A DNA stretch of 64,000 nucleotides from Mugil cephalus (Eukaryota; Chordata; Actinopteri; Mugiliformes; Mugilidae). Position numbers and translations under genes: made by a program. The stretch is from positions 11,274,001 to 11,338,000 of the forward strand of contig NC_061772.1 in assembly GCF_022458985.1 (NCBI RefSeq). The letters run 5' to 3'. The notes under the pieces were generated by a model. That model worked only from the letters and a program-made list of their open reading frames with translations, was not told the DNA's origin and did no database searches. Within the stretch, counting starts at the first letter, position 1. Each line of letters begins with the position of its first letter. This document shows, piece after piece, positions 46,301 to 59,900 of the stretch.

Positions 46301-49300
46301 TTAACACCTGTTATTTACTGCACTTTATTTTTGTTTCCACTTAAACTGTGTGTGAAATTAATTAAATGATTCAGTTCTCCAGCAAAACACTATAGCAATA
46401 GTACAGAGGCAAAAAGAGGAGATATGAACCAGGAACCTTGAGTGAAGGCATCAGTTAAAATAATACTCTACTGCTACAGTTGATAGTCACATGTGCTTCA
46501 TTTAATGTGCTGCAAAAGATGTTCCAGTATCAACTAGATGTTATTTTACTGAACGCAGCCTAAAGTAACAGCAGCAACTACACAATCAGCGGCTGACACT
46601 CACACTTGAGCTCAATGAGTAACAAGAAGATGCAGAATGGATTTCGGAAATGAATTCTAAATTTTAATTAAATATAATGATGGAAAATTGTAGCCATCTA
46701 AACACCATCTAAGAAATATTATTTTTATTTATGTATGATACCCCTGAAACATACAAATGTCTACAAAATATTTGATGTAGTTGTCATTACTAAAATTGAA
46801 GTGAGAAGCTTTCAGAAAAGTAGAATAAATCTTTACATGTATTCTATAAAGAGTGTCTCTTTATAGTATTATAGTACGTCCTCTCGGGTAAATGATGAAG
46901 AATGCAAAACAAAATGAGGGATGAAAGAAAGTGTGCATGCCTTTGTTTGAATATGGTGTATTAAAATCAGTTATGTAAATGAGAAATGAATGAACTGTTA
47001 TTGATTATTAATAAAACGACACATGTGAATACTACATTTGAATGATACAGAGGTGACTTATCTGTCAGAATGTCATTTCTTCTCTATATTTCTGCAATTG
47101 AACAATTAGTTTAACTGCACTTATTGTGACACCGTCTAGATTGCAGCTCCCATTGCTTCACCTTTGATCAGAACAGACTTTTATTGTTATTGTAATTACA
47201 TATTTGAAGCACAATTTTAATGGAACAGAGCGAGCAAAACGCCTCATTAAACAACTCGAAAGAAAGTGTAATAGCATATTGTTTTACAACATAGGTCCTG
47301 TGCAGGAGCTGTAACTTGACTTGTTGCTCAGAGCGGTTCTGATTAAATTCACTTGTGTCGTCATACAGAATTATTAGCTGCGGCAATAAAACATCTCTAC
47401 CCAGCAACAACCATGTTCTTCGCCTGGATAGCAACACAGTTCGGTCTCGAAGTGACGCATGAGTTTGGGCTTGATTAAGAAGTTTGTGCCACTTAGAACA
47501 GAGAAAAAGTTCAAAAGTAAAGTCGGTCCAGATCACCTTGCCCTTGATCCAGTGCTAAAAGGTAGAATTCATCTCCCCGTCCGTATTTCATCCGTGGGCT
47601 TTTTACTGCTTTCTCTCCTCTCTTTTCCTATTGGGCCATGGTTTGGCTTATTGGAGACAAAATAAAAATATACCCTGTTGGCTGCCATGGCAGCAAATGA
47701 GCCGCCATGGCAACAAACGCCTCCAGGAAACTTCCATATAGTATTTGAGCCTTTTTATTGGACGGCTGGACTGCGGATTCGATTTAAGTGCTCTGATAGG
47801 CTGACAGAGCTACTTGGCGGGTGCATCTACTTGGGGTGAAGGGGCTAAGTTGTGTGAAAGTGGGCAGTAATTAAAACCAAGCATAAAGCTGTCAATAGGA
47901 GCTTATGACCCAGTGTAATTAGCCTAATATGATTTCTTTCTCTGCGCTGTGGTGTGCTAAACTAAACTGACTCGTCCTTGTGTACGCCTGAAACGAAGAG
48001 GGAGAAGGATGAGCGCCAGATATGAACGGAGACAGATTAACAGCTAAATAAAAATAAAGTCAGGCAGACAGACAGAAAGACAAACAGGTAGGTAGGAGGT
48101 AAGTGGACAGGCTGATAGATCGATACACAAGCTGAGAAAACATTCTTCCTGCCATTTCTCTCTGTTTTCAAAAACTAAGTGATAGCTTCGAATGAAACAT
48201 CCATAAATGTATACAGTTCCTTAGCTCTCTCTCTTTCTCTCACACACACACTGACACATGTTTACGGGCACACACAAACACACTGAATACTATACTGTGT
48301 AGATGTGTTTATGGCCAACACACACACACACACCACCACCACCTTGTCCACATACCCGAATCCCCCACTAGCAAATCCTCAGGGGACGTGTAGCGGTCAC
48401 CATTAAAAGGTCTTTCCAATACAAGCTCTGTTACCAAGGAGGCTAACAGTTAATTCGATTGGTTGGCTGGTAATCAGGAAGTGGGGTGCTCGGAGGGCCC
48501 AGTGATTAATGGCTCTGTTGCCCGCTCGTCATCTCCCAAAGCTCCTCCCTCCCTCCCTCCTCATGTCATAAATTAGGACCCTCGTAAATAAAGACGGCAC
48601 CACAATCAAGCAAACTCAATCAATTACAGCGGTTCTCTGGCCTCGGCTCATATGTCTGACAGGCAGGAATGCTAATGTTATTGTTGCTTCCAAAGGGCTA
48701 ACCTGTCAATTAGTGTACCAATGCACAGGCACAACGGCATGAATATGGACCGCTCCATTTAACACCTGTCTGATTACACGGCCTGCGTGTTTGCGCGTGT
48801 CTGTGTTTGTTGCAGAGAATGGATGCCGTTTTTAGTTGATGCAAAACACTGATACAATGATCCCTCTAGCTCTGCGCGTGTGGCGACACTTTTACAAAAC
48901 ATCTCATTGTGAAAGCAGGCTACATCGTCTGATGAGTCAGTCGCATCAGTCTCATTCGCAAAAGAGGTTCACAATAAAACATTTAACTCCTGTGTCTGAT
49001 GCAAAGGACGAAACGCGGACATTTCTGGTGAAATAAGACCACAGTTTTTAAGCCTTTACAAAGACACAGCTGAAAAACAAACCTCTCACTAGTGTAAATT
49101 TTTCGTTTTCCTTATCCAAAAATTATGCTGTGATGTTTGCTTTTTAAAATAATATCTGAAATTTGAAAGGTCTCAAAATAAGTCAGCTTGTTCATGCTCT
49201 GTAGCATCAGATCATTATGGATCATTTCAGCATTTGAAACCGTTAAAGGGCTCAACAACTGCTGAGTCTAAGTAATTACTAATTTAATGGAATAAACAAG

Positions 49301-52300
49301 TAGTTAGCAGTTGCTACAGTTTAGCTGTTCTCACATACACACACATCTAAATGCACATAGCGTTATACCTGGTACTGGTATACAGTATACGGCTGCAGTC
49401 CGTTGTCTTTGCAAGTTGTAGACACGTTCCTGCAGACAACTGTTGCTGCCTCACTTCGGTGGGTGCCAGTGGCATTCTCCAGTCTGCGGTGCACCTCATA
49501 ATGCAGGATCCTACCATTTGGCTTAGCTGGAGGGGACCAGGTGAGGAGGAAGCTGGTCTGTAGGCCGGTGTGTGTGTCAGGTTGGAGGTCCAACAGTGGC
49601 CCCGTCTGTCCAGCAGGGGGAGCTTCAGGCGTGAGAATAGAGGACCAATCACTGGAGGAGCAGCCCAGTGCTGTGCAAGCCTCCACTCTCACCTCATACC
49701 TGTGCACACACATAAACACACATTTGTAAGAGGTATCTTACTTCTTTTTTTCTTTTTTTTAAATTACAATCTGGTGATAACTTGCACAAGCCTTTCAGAA
49801 AATTCTGAAAAAAAAAACGTGAAAAACGTGTCTTGTTCTTGTATTAGATTTATTCAGAAACTAATATGCGTCAAAAGCTTTGTTTTCAGCCCATCTTCAG
49901 AGGGTGCTTCATGTTCTCCCCATTTGCAAATGAAAACAACTGAGGTTAATACAGGGTTATGATTTAGAAATGTCTGCTGTGTTTTTTTTAGAAAGAAAGT
50001 GAAAACAAAAACATGATGAACAGAAGTTAAATAGACAGAAGTTCACCAGACAAAGTGTGAGTGATCTTAATAAGTCTGATGGGCTTTAGTTATCGTCACC
50101 ACATCCACACACTGCACACACTCAGGTACGCTGAAATTCTGACCATGTGACGACATATTTTTCACCAAATCAGGGATGATGCAGTTTGGCAAGTACTTTA
50201 GTATCACAACTTTTAGCACAAGCATCAGCATCAGCAATTCGTGTTTAAATGTCTCCTGACTAAGAGTGCACAGTTATGGTGTGTATGATTTTATCTTTCC
50301 AGGATTTTGTTTTCAATGTATAATTAAATGATATAAACCACTGAGGTTTTTGACACAGTCCTTTCTTTTCCTTTACTATCTTTACTAAGATAATGAAAGT
50401 TATTCATTTACTGAAATGAGAACAAAAGTGAATCAAAAAGAAATAAATAATAAATCAAAGCTAAAACTAGTGAATAATGTTCTGATTTTAACAGATGTGT
50501 CATCCAAGAGTTCCTGGGTTGTGGTGATAGTATTTTTCTGTTACCAAGAGATGGCACTCTGTTGCCTTCTTTTTTTTTCATTCTCATCTCTCATTCCTTC
50601 CCATTCCACCCCTCTGTTGCACAACCTACTACATAATATATGATGTATATAATGTAAATGTCTAAATCATTTTCATTGAGTTAAATTATAAAATGTTTAG
50701 TTTTTTTTTTTTTTACACAAAAACACAAACAAAAGCTATATGTATTTTTCTTATTTACCTGCAAACCAAACCAAACATGCAGTTAACTTGTACACATGCT
50801 TTGACCGGGATCAAAGGTAACAGTGGAGGACGTGTGCTTGGTCTCACCTATGGTAAGGAGCCAGTCCACGTAGAGTGGTGTGTCTGTCAGAGAAACCAGT
50901 GTCTTCTGGTGTGAACACAGAGCTCATGGTGCTCAGCTGGACTGGATCTCTCTGATACACAGTGTAACTCACAATGTCTCCGTTAGGACGGGCTGGAATA
51001 CGCCACTCTACCGTCACCTGGCAACAACACAGACCAAAAAAAAAAAATAAAAATTCGTAACAATTCAGTGGTTCTTGATTCAGATTTTACTCTCGGAGCA
51101 CTGAACAGGTGAGTGACCCACCTGACTTGTGCCCACAGGTGTCAGTATGGGAGGACCCACACCAGACGGAGCTGATGGGTGAGTCTTTGCTGTGGCGACG
51201 GTGCTGCTCACGGCACCTCTACTGTTGTTGGCCCTGACAACATAGCTGTATTCCACGTTTGGCAGGAGTGTGAAGTCGTGGTAATGGGTCTCTGTGCCGA
51301 CGTAGATAACTTCCCCGTCTCTGCGGAGTTCGTACCCAGTTATGATGCCATTGGGGTGCTCGGGTGGTCGCCAACTAATCTCCACCGACTCTGGGCCAGT
51401 GACCTTTAAACGAAAAGTTAAAGGTCACATCAAACAGATCAAACAGTTACTTTTAACATGAATGTAAAATAGATGTACCAATCTACTTATTACAAATCTC
51501 AAAAAATAATAACAAACAAATGCATCGACTTTTCTTTCCACTTTTTCTACTGATAAATAGATAATAATAATTTCGTTAAATAAATGAATTAAAAGTCTTC
51601 AAAGCACATCACAATGTCCTTCAACCGAATTTGAACTGAAATCCACAGATTTATGTATCACACATTCAGTAGAGGTTTTGATTGAATGAAGTCAAACACG
51701 AACAAAGACACCTTAAGCGTGGGAGTAGGCAGGCCAGCAGGAGGAGCCTCCCCAGTTACAGTGGACATCGTGACGCTGGTAGTGCAGCCGCCATTGGTGC
51801 AAGCAGACAGAGCCAGCTGATATGACGTATGCGGCTGCAGACCTGACAGCACTGTACTCAGGTCTCTGCCACGATAAGCCTCTTCATTATTCAGTTCCAG
51901 CACATATTCTGTCACCTCTCCATTCTGAGTCGGTGGTCTACTCCAGGAAATATTTATGCTGTTTGGTGTGATGGCGTCCACTTTGGGAGCTCCCACTGTT
52001 GCAGGTGGAGCCTCTAGAGTGGTGATGTTTGAATGAGGGCTGGTGATACATCCCTCAGATGTGCAGGCTATGACTGAGTAGCTGTAGAAAATAGAACAGA
52101 ACAGAATTAAGTTTACTTTTCTTATTTGGAACAGATTTATCTGTAACAATTATTTGGAATAATGAGAAAATCAGAAAGTAGAAAACAGTCTGTAAATAAT
52201 ATACCTATATGTTGAAAATGGCAGGAGGTCTTCATCCGTGTAGCTGAGGACAGTAGGGTCAAAACTAAATGAGAAACTGACGTTGTTCCTCTGAATCCTG

Positions 52301-55300
52301 TAAGACTGAAGTACTCCATTAGGCTCCAGAGGAGGAGACCAGGACACCAACACCTCACTGGGCCGGCCTCGGAGATGACTGACTTTTGGAGGGGCTATGC
52401 CACGAGGGGGGGCTTGTCTGGTTGTTACAGTCACCCACGGGCTGCAGGTGTGTCCAGCTGGATTACGAGTACAGACGCTGAACTCGTACTCTGTCCAGGG
52501 ACGCAAACCAGTCACTGTATACGAGAAGCTTTCAATTTGTTGAGGGGATGTTTCTCTGAAAAGCACCTGTTGGATACAGCATGGATGAGTGAACCTGATG
52601 ATTTAATCTGAACAGCAAGTACACAGTTCCCATTTAAAGGTGAGAACTGAAATACAGTGACCCCCGTAGGACGTATTATAATGTTTATATACTGACATAT
52701 TTGTATTAGTTATAGAAGCATGACTTGAATATTTGATAAAGGATATTTCAACTTACGAATGATTGATACTAAACTCAGAAAGATGTTGGGTTTAACTTAC
52801 TTTCCCCCTTTCCATATCTTCTTCCTTACTCCTTCCCCTCCCTTCTTCCTCCGTTCTCCCAAGCAAGAAATACTCGCCAATCGGCCCGTTGGGTTGGGAA
52901 GGTGGGTCCCATGAAAGTGACACACGATCGGGGCCGACTGAGAGAAGCCTGGGAGGCGCTTGGGAAGCAGGTGGTGCAGCTGCTGTGATGATGTGCTGAG
53001 GTGGCGTGTGTGTGCATCCTGCTGAGGTACACGCTTCCAGAGTCAGAGCATAAATGGTCCATGGCTCCAAACGACGAAACAGGAAGCTGCGTGAGAGCCC
53101 GCTGAACTCTAGGTTCCCCTCACTGTACAAATTATACATCTGCGAGGGAGATAATATAATAATAATACTGTGATTTTGAGGAGCACCAGACTTTGACTTC
53201 ATTGTTTTTATTAAGGATTTTGCATGTACCGTGATGACTCCATTTGGAGCACGTGGTTGATCCCAGCTGAGCAGTAACGCCCTGCCCTGCTCTCGCTGCT
53301 CCACTGTGAAGTTAGCCACGCCGGCCGGAGAGGCCTCCAGGGTCCTAATGTCCACCCATTGGCTGAAGACACTGCCTGAAGGGCCACAAAACATCTAGGC
53401 TCAACACAAGTGCTCACAAGCTGGTGCTTTTATTATTCATCCCTGATGTTTTAACTGATCTTATCACATTCGACCCACCTGCCCCGTTCACGGCTTCCAC
53501 TCGTAGACTGTACTGACTGTACGGTTCAAGACCATACACAGTTGCCTCCAGGACTGAAGCCTATAAGAACGGGAAAGACCAAGGCATGATATTTGAAAAG
53601 ATGCAATAAAATGCAGGGAGCTAAGAGAATCAAAAGGAGAAGAAATTAGAGAAAGTAGGAGAAAGAGATGGAAATGCATAAAGAAAATTAGATGTAGACA
53701 AAAGAATGAGTGTAAAGAGTCAGAATAAATAATTTCAGATACATAAAGTCACAGAGGAAGTGGGTAGAATAACAAAGCAAAGGGAGAGAGAGATGAATTC
53801 AGTTACACAAACAAATCCGGCATGAATAAATACCAGTGCGTTACTCATTAAAATGGAATATGAAGAGGAACACAGAAACAAAAGCAAGCTAAGATGACAT
53901 AACATGGGATTTGTGATATCAACATTTTAACATACAGGCTCTGCCATGGTAAAGTAAGCAGACACCAGAGAAGTGGCAGAGACAGAGAGAGACTGGCAGG
54001 CAGACGGCTGTCCCTTATGGGTGAATTCAAAGCTTCCAGATTGAGTGTTTATGTCACACATGCACCCTTTCATATCACATACACAAACACACAGGGTGTC
54101 TGCCAGTAGCTTTAGGCAGTGGAAGCCAGCCCAACACCCTGGCAAACACAGGGACAGTGTGTATGTGTGTGTGATACAGTGGGAATGCCATTTACTAATT
54201 GATAAGAGACTCACTGTTGTTTCAAAGGGCCCTGGCGTGCAATGACATGGTAGTCTGGGAGCACCAGGCTCCAGGACGTAGCGATGCCTGTGTGAGCGTG
54301 TGTTTGTTTATGAAGCTCTGAAGCAGCTATGAGAGAGATGTTTCACTTAGTGCGTGTGAACATATTTGAGTGAAAGTACAACACAGGAGCCTGTATTTTT
54401 TTATTAAGTGTTGACTCTGCAGTTAAAAGGTGTCTGCTCAGGACTGTATGCTCACACAAAACCAAGCATATGCAAAGAGATTAACTGGTAACCCACTTCA
54501 ATGCCGCGGCAAGAGGATCAAAAAGTCTCCAATTCAAACAGAATCAAATGAAAACCCTGACAAATCACCGTAGCGTGGCACCAAGGATGAACTGTCTGAA
54601 CAACAACCAGAATGCATGTATTCACTGTTTTCATGTCTGGAAGCCAACATATTTTTCATCCACAGTAAAATAGGATTAATAAGCCCCCAGACACCTAGAC
54701 ACAAGCTAAATCCTCCTGCAAATCACAGCACTTCTCCGTAGACGGAGGGAGGGAGGGACGCAATGAGAAAGGGTGGGGAAAGGGATGGAGAGTGATAGAA
54801 AGAGAAAGGGGCGGAGGGAGAGAGGAATAAAGACAAAAGGAAAAAGAGATGGGAATGAAATGAAGTGTGTGTAAGTAAGGCAATGTAGGGCAGAGAGTTA
54901 GAAAAGAGGGATAAGAAAAAGTAAGAGGTGAGTAAGTTAATAACTGCTGAAGGAAATAAAAAAGGGAGGCAGGAGGGAGGGGGAGAGAAAGACAGAGGGA
55001 GACTGAGTGAAGTAAAAAAAAAAAAGAGGGAAGAGAGCTAAAGTGAGAGAGGGAAAAAAAGATAGATGTGGCAAAAAGGAGAGACAGATTAAGTGAGCGG
55101 GAATGAGAGATCTCTCTACCTTAAAAGCCAGTGAAATATGTGAGGCATGTGGCCTATAAAGCGGTTAACATATGCACATTGTCAATAGCAGCATCTGGCG
55201 CTGGCAGATTTTATAGGAGCATGGAGACTCTGCTACATGCCTCTAGATGGCAATACATTCAAACACTTTATCACTGAAACACACCACATTAACGGCCTGC

Positions 55301-56861
55301 TCGCCACACACACACACACACGCACACACACACACACACGTACACGCACGCACACAGAATCAAGTACTGCGAAATTCAAACACACAGGCACGTAGACGGG
55401 CTGTAATCAAATGGTGTAACACTGAAACACACAACTATTACATTACATTAACAGCTCCCTCAATAACTATTTCTCTCGCATACACACACATCCACACGCC
55501 ACGCAAACACACACACAAATACACACAATTCTTTCGCATCAACATCTTCTAAAGCCCATATTAAGGAAAACGTAGACAAATACATGGCGCTAGCAGAGAA
55601 ATCATGACATGAATAACAGAGCTGCAAGGTAAATGTAACACCCTCTAATATCTGCAGTGAAGATAAACCTGTGGGAGCACAGGAGAAACTAAAGACCACA
55701 CAGCTGGAATGGTATTCCCCAATCTTGTAATTGTAAGGTTTCGGTCTACACTTTTATTTTATGCAGGATCTGACCTTGACGTGTTTAAACAACTAGACCT
55801 GGCGGTTCTGGAGATCACTCCATGTTTCACTGCCAATTTGTGGGTTTGAGCTGCACTGCAATTTAGCAGAAGCCTCTGATACCTGCAACGTACGTATTTT
55901 ACAGATCTTGTAAAAAAATGCAACATTATAGCTGTAGTGGTTGTCAACGACTGTAACGTTAACAGGCGCTTTTTGATAAATGGTGGTTTTTCTGTTCAGC
56001 CTAGTTTGAGAGGGAAAAAAAAAAAAAACCTATGAAGATCACATGAAGAGTTACAATACGAAGAAAGGGTTCTTGTCAACCTGAATCCAGAGCGTGTGAG
56101 CATGTACAGTACACGCGTGTGTGGATGATCAAAGTCACCACTTAATCATACAAAATGCAAAAGAACAGAGGGGAGCAAGGAGTCAAGAGAAAGGAAGAGA
56201 CTGGGGGCCGTGTAAACAAGACAGAGGGAGAGAAAAGGAGACAATGATGTGGAAAGGAAGGAAGAGACAAGACAGGTCTTACTAATTTATACATTAAAGA
56301 GCTCTCGGATCTTACATGGTTCAACACAACTTAGCATCGAGGGCAAGGAAGCAATCTATTCAATCTTTTTTCCCCCCTCATTCTCTTTGGTGTGAGAGCT
56401 GAGCTACAGCAGGGGTACTCCGGATAGTGTGTTTCTCTGCACGTGCAGCCTATATAAAAGGATCAGCGTGCATTTGCGTGGCTTGATTTGGTGCACGTAT
56501 ACCGATATCTCTGATTTTGTGTGTGCGTATGCATGTATCCTAACAAGCCCGCATCTGCAAGCACTTTTGTTTTGTACCCATGTGTCCCTAAAAGTGAGTA
56601 TGCGTGCAAGTGCACATCTGTGTGTGTGTGTGTGATATTCAGGTAGAGAGGCATGGTGCAGCCGGGGGGACAGTGTGTGATACTAATTAAGAATAACCAT
56701 GTGTATTTGTCAAAAGAATTATGCTGATTATCTCACAAAGGCCCCAGCACTGGGCCCCGCAGAGAGACAGAGACAGAGAGACCGACCAAAATTAGCATAT
56801 GGCTGCACACATGCATGCACACACACACGCACAAACAGCCCCTCTCCATCTCTTTGTCTCT

Positions 56862-56906
<45 letters not shown>

Positions 56907-56919
56907 ACACACACACAAC

Positions 56920-56956
<37 letters not shown>

Positions 56957-59900
56957 ACACAAGCAGGTAAAAGTAAAAAGAGCATACATGAAACAAGCAT
57001 GCCTAATGACAGGTGAACGGGGTCCAACTGCTCTGCCTTTGGGATGATTCTCTCCACAGACCTTCTCTGGCCTCGCTGCTCTGTTACATTAAATCCCGGA
57101 GAGATAATAAAGCGCCACGCTGCTTCACCTTTTCTCAAGCGTCTTACTTCTTTCCAGTTTTGGTAAAACGTGTTAGATGAAACACGATGCGATCAGATGT
57201 GACTCATCTGAGCTCGATTCAGTGGAATTCAATTCAGTTCAGTTGAATTCAACGCAGTTCAATTCAATTGTCCAGTCTATTAGCACAAGCTGTGTCCTGA
57301 CCAGCCCTGTGAGAGCTGTAATTGTTTTCAGAGGTTTCTGAGGTGAGCCAGTGCACCACACGCTGATCTCTTGCACCCCATGCCAAGCTCTCAAGCCAAG
57401 TTTGTGTGCGTGTGTGTGTGTGTGTGTCTATTTATGTGTTCTTGCCTAATTCAATGCTGCTGGAACAATTGCCCTGTGTCTGTTTGTAAATGCCCTGCAT
57501 GTGTGTCCCTGCTAGTCAGGGTGCGTTAGACAAACCCTGACACATACAGACGTTTGTGCGACACACACACACAGACATACACATAAAAACAGACACACAC
57601 AGAAACACAACTACAGACACACAGAGTGCCGTTAGGCATGTGTTTTGTCTGTGCCCAGCACAGATGTAGAGAAGGACTGTAGGGGTCTGGAACAGCCATG
57701 CTCACTTCACACCGACATCTATGATTGGCTTTGTTGGCTCCAGACCACAGGAAGAGCATATGTGGTGTGTGTGTGTGTGTGTATATATTTATATGTATAT
57801 ACAGTGCATACAGTATATAACTTCAGCATGTGTTTGTAAATTTGTGTGGACATATTATGGGCTAAAGGACTGTAAAATGGAGGGACATCTTGTGAAACAA
57901 CATTTGATAAATGCACAGGTCTGCTGGTTTTAATTATGACAGAAAATTATGTGTATTTGTACAAACAAAAACACAGAGAAAAAAACAGAGACAGGAAGGC
58001 CTTCACAGAGTTGAATGGACAAATACACTATTTATTTTTTCTCTTCTTTTTTATACTCTCACACACTCTCAGTGTTCCTCTTAAGTGATGGCCATCATAC
58101 TGCGGCTGCAGCTCTAAACATCCATTAGGACAAGTGAAGAGCACTACAATGGATGGTGTGGCCACTTCACAGACAGACACACAATAACACACAACCTGTC
58201 ATTATTTTGAGGAAGAGGATGTAAGAAAGAGAGTGATGCGAAGAAAGAAAGAGGAAGAGGAAGAAGAAGAATATAAAGTCACTTGGGGGGAAAAAAATCA
58301 CTTGAAGAAGAGGGAATGAAGGGGGCAAGATGGTGGATGAGTACAACATAAAAACTGTAATTTGACACAGAGGCAGGGAAGCCTCAGATAGAAATGTAGT
58401 GATGGTGGGAGAAATAAGGAGTGTGCAGCGACAGAGGGAGGAGTCGCAACAAAGATGATGAGACAGAGGGAAAGATTGCAGTGAAAAGATCAGGGAGTGT
58501 TGCAGCCTGATTATTTGGCTGTTTATGCAGAATGCTGAGAGCCCTCCAATCAGAGCTGGAGACATCTAACTAAGGGGTGTGATAGGCAGAGGGCCTAACA
58601 AACTCTGCATCCGAGTCTCCTTATCCTCTCCTATAATCCTTCCTTCCTCTCTTCACCTGTCTCCTCCTCCTCTCTTAACCTCCTCGTCCCTCGCCCCTCG
58701 GTCTCTGTGCACTCAGCTCTCCATTTCTCTCTTCTCTCCACTCCCGTTGTCTCCCTCATTTGTTAGAGGATGTCACTAGGAGCAAGGACAAAGCCCTATC
58801 ATTCCTATTCAACCATCTTCTTTGCCTTCGCTCACTGTCTTTGGTGTTTAAACTGAGCTCAAAGAAAGAGAGGGTCAAACCTAAAGCAGTTTAGCTTTTG
58901 CCCCAGTCCAGCTTGACTGTCCAAATTAACACAACTTGTTCACAGGTTTATCATGTGTCAACACCTGTATATGTTTTTACATCATCATATGAAAGTATGC
59001 TATAAAGAATCTTTTGAGGCTGGACTTTTATTGCTGATACAAACAATGTGGGTGATGGTGGGATGTAACACACCTGTGACCAAAAATGTGCTGCTAATAC
59101 AGAAAAGTCTGGCAAATGACCAACAGAAAATACTTTTTTGGAGAATAATAATAAACTGATTAATAAGTCATGTTGGGGTACTTGTTTACTTTACGGCAAA
59201 GCAAGGCCAGTGGTTTCCTCCTTCTTCTAGTCTCTGTCCAGAGCTAACGACCTCCTAATATTTATCCCACACCTATAGGAATGGCATCAATGTAATCATC
59301 TAACTTGGACCTAGTAGATATTTAAAGATGTTGAGGGATTCCTTCAAAGTGCTCGCTTTTGTTTTTTATATGACTATGTGTATATGACTGGTCGGGAAAA
59401 ACCCTGCTCTTGCCAGGACAGATACATTTTCCTAGTGAGTTTCATTGCATGAAAACATGCAATAAGGATCAAGTGACATGTATGATTCTTATACCAGTCT
59501 CCAATCTGACATACTCAAGTATTTCCAAACCATGCTTCCATATTCATGGTGTGTGTTCAAATAGAATCAGATATGTTTATGGTGACCAGTGTTAGACATG
59601 GTCACCATATATTCTGACATGTCCATCTTCATACACCGTGCCCAAACACAGTGTGACACACACACACACACACGCACTGAAACCTCATATCGGCTTGGAG
59701 AAACAGTTCGCCGGCTGGCCCTCGCTGTCCCACACTCTCTGACGGGCTCTTAATGGTAAACTAACAGATTGTAAACATGCTGCTAGCTCTCTCTCTCTTT
59801 CTCCCCACTTCTCATATTAATCACTCTCTCTCTTTCTCTCTTCATCCATCCCTCTTTTCCCCTCACTCTCCGCTTCCTTCACTTCTTTCCCTTCCTCCTT

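Noticed and set aside
56728..57138. 136-codon minus-strand reading frame and overlapping plus-strand frames
   Set aside because: They translate a CA/TG microsatellite (CV and TH repeats).
57200..57270. Repeated CAGTTCAATTC-type words
   Set aside because: They form a short degenerate repeat cluster without regular spacing or a recognisable element.
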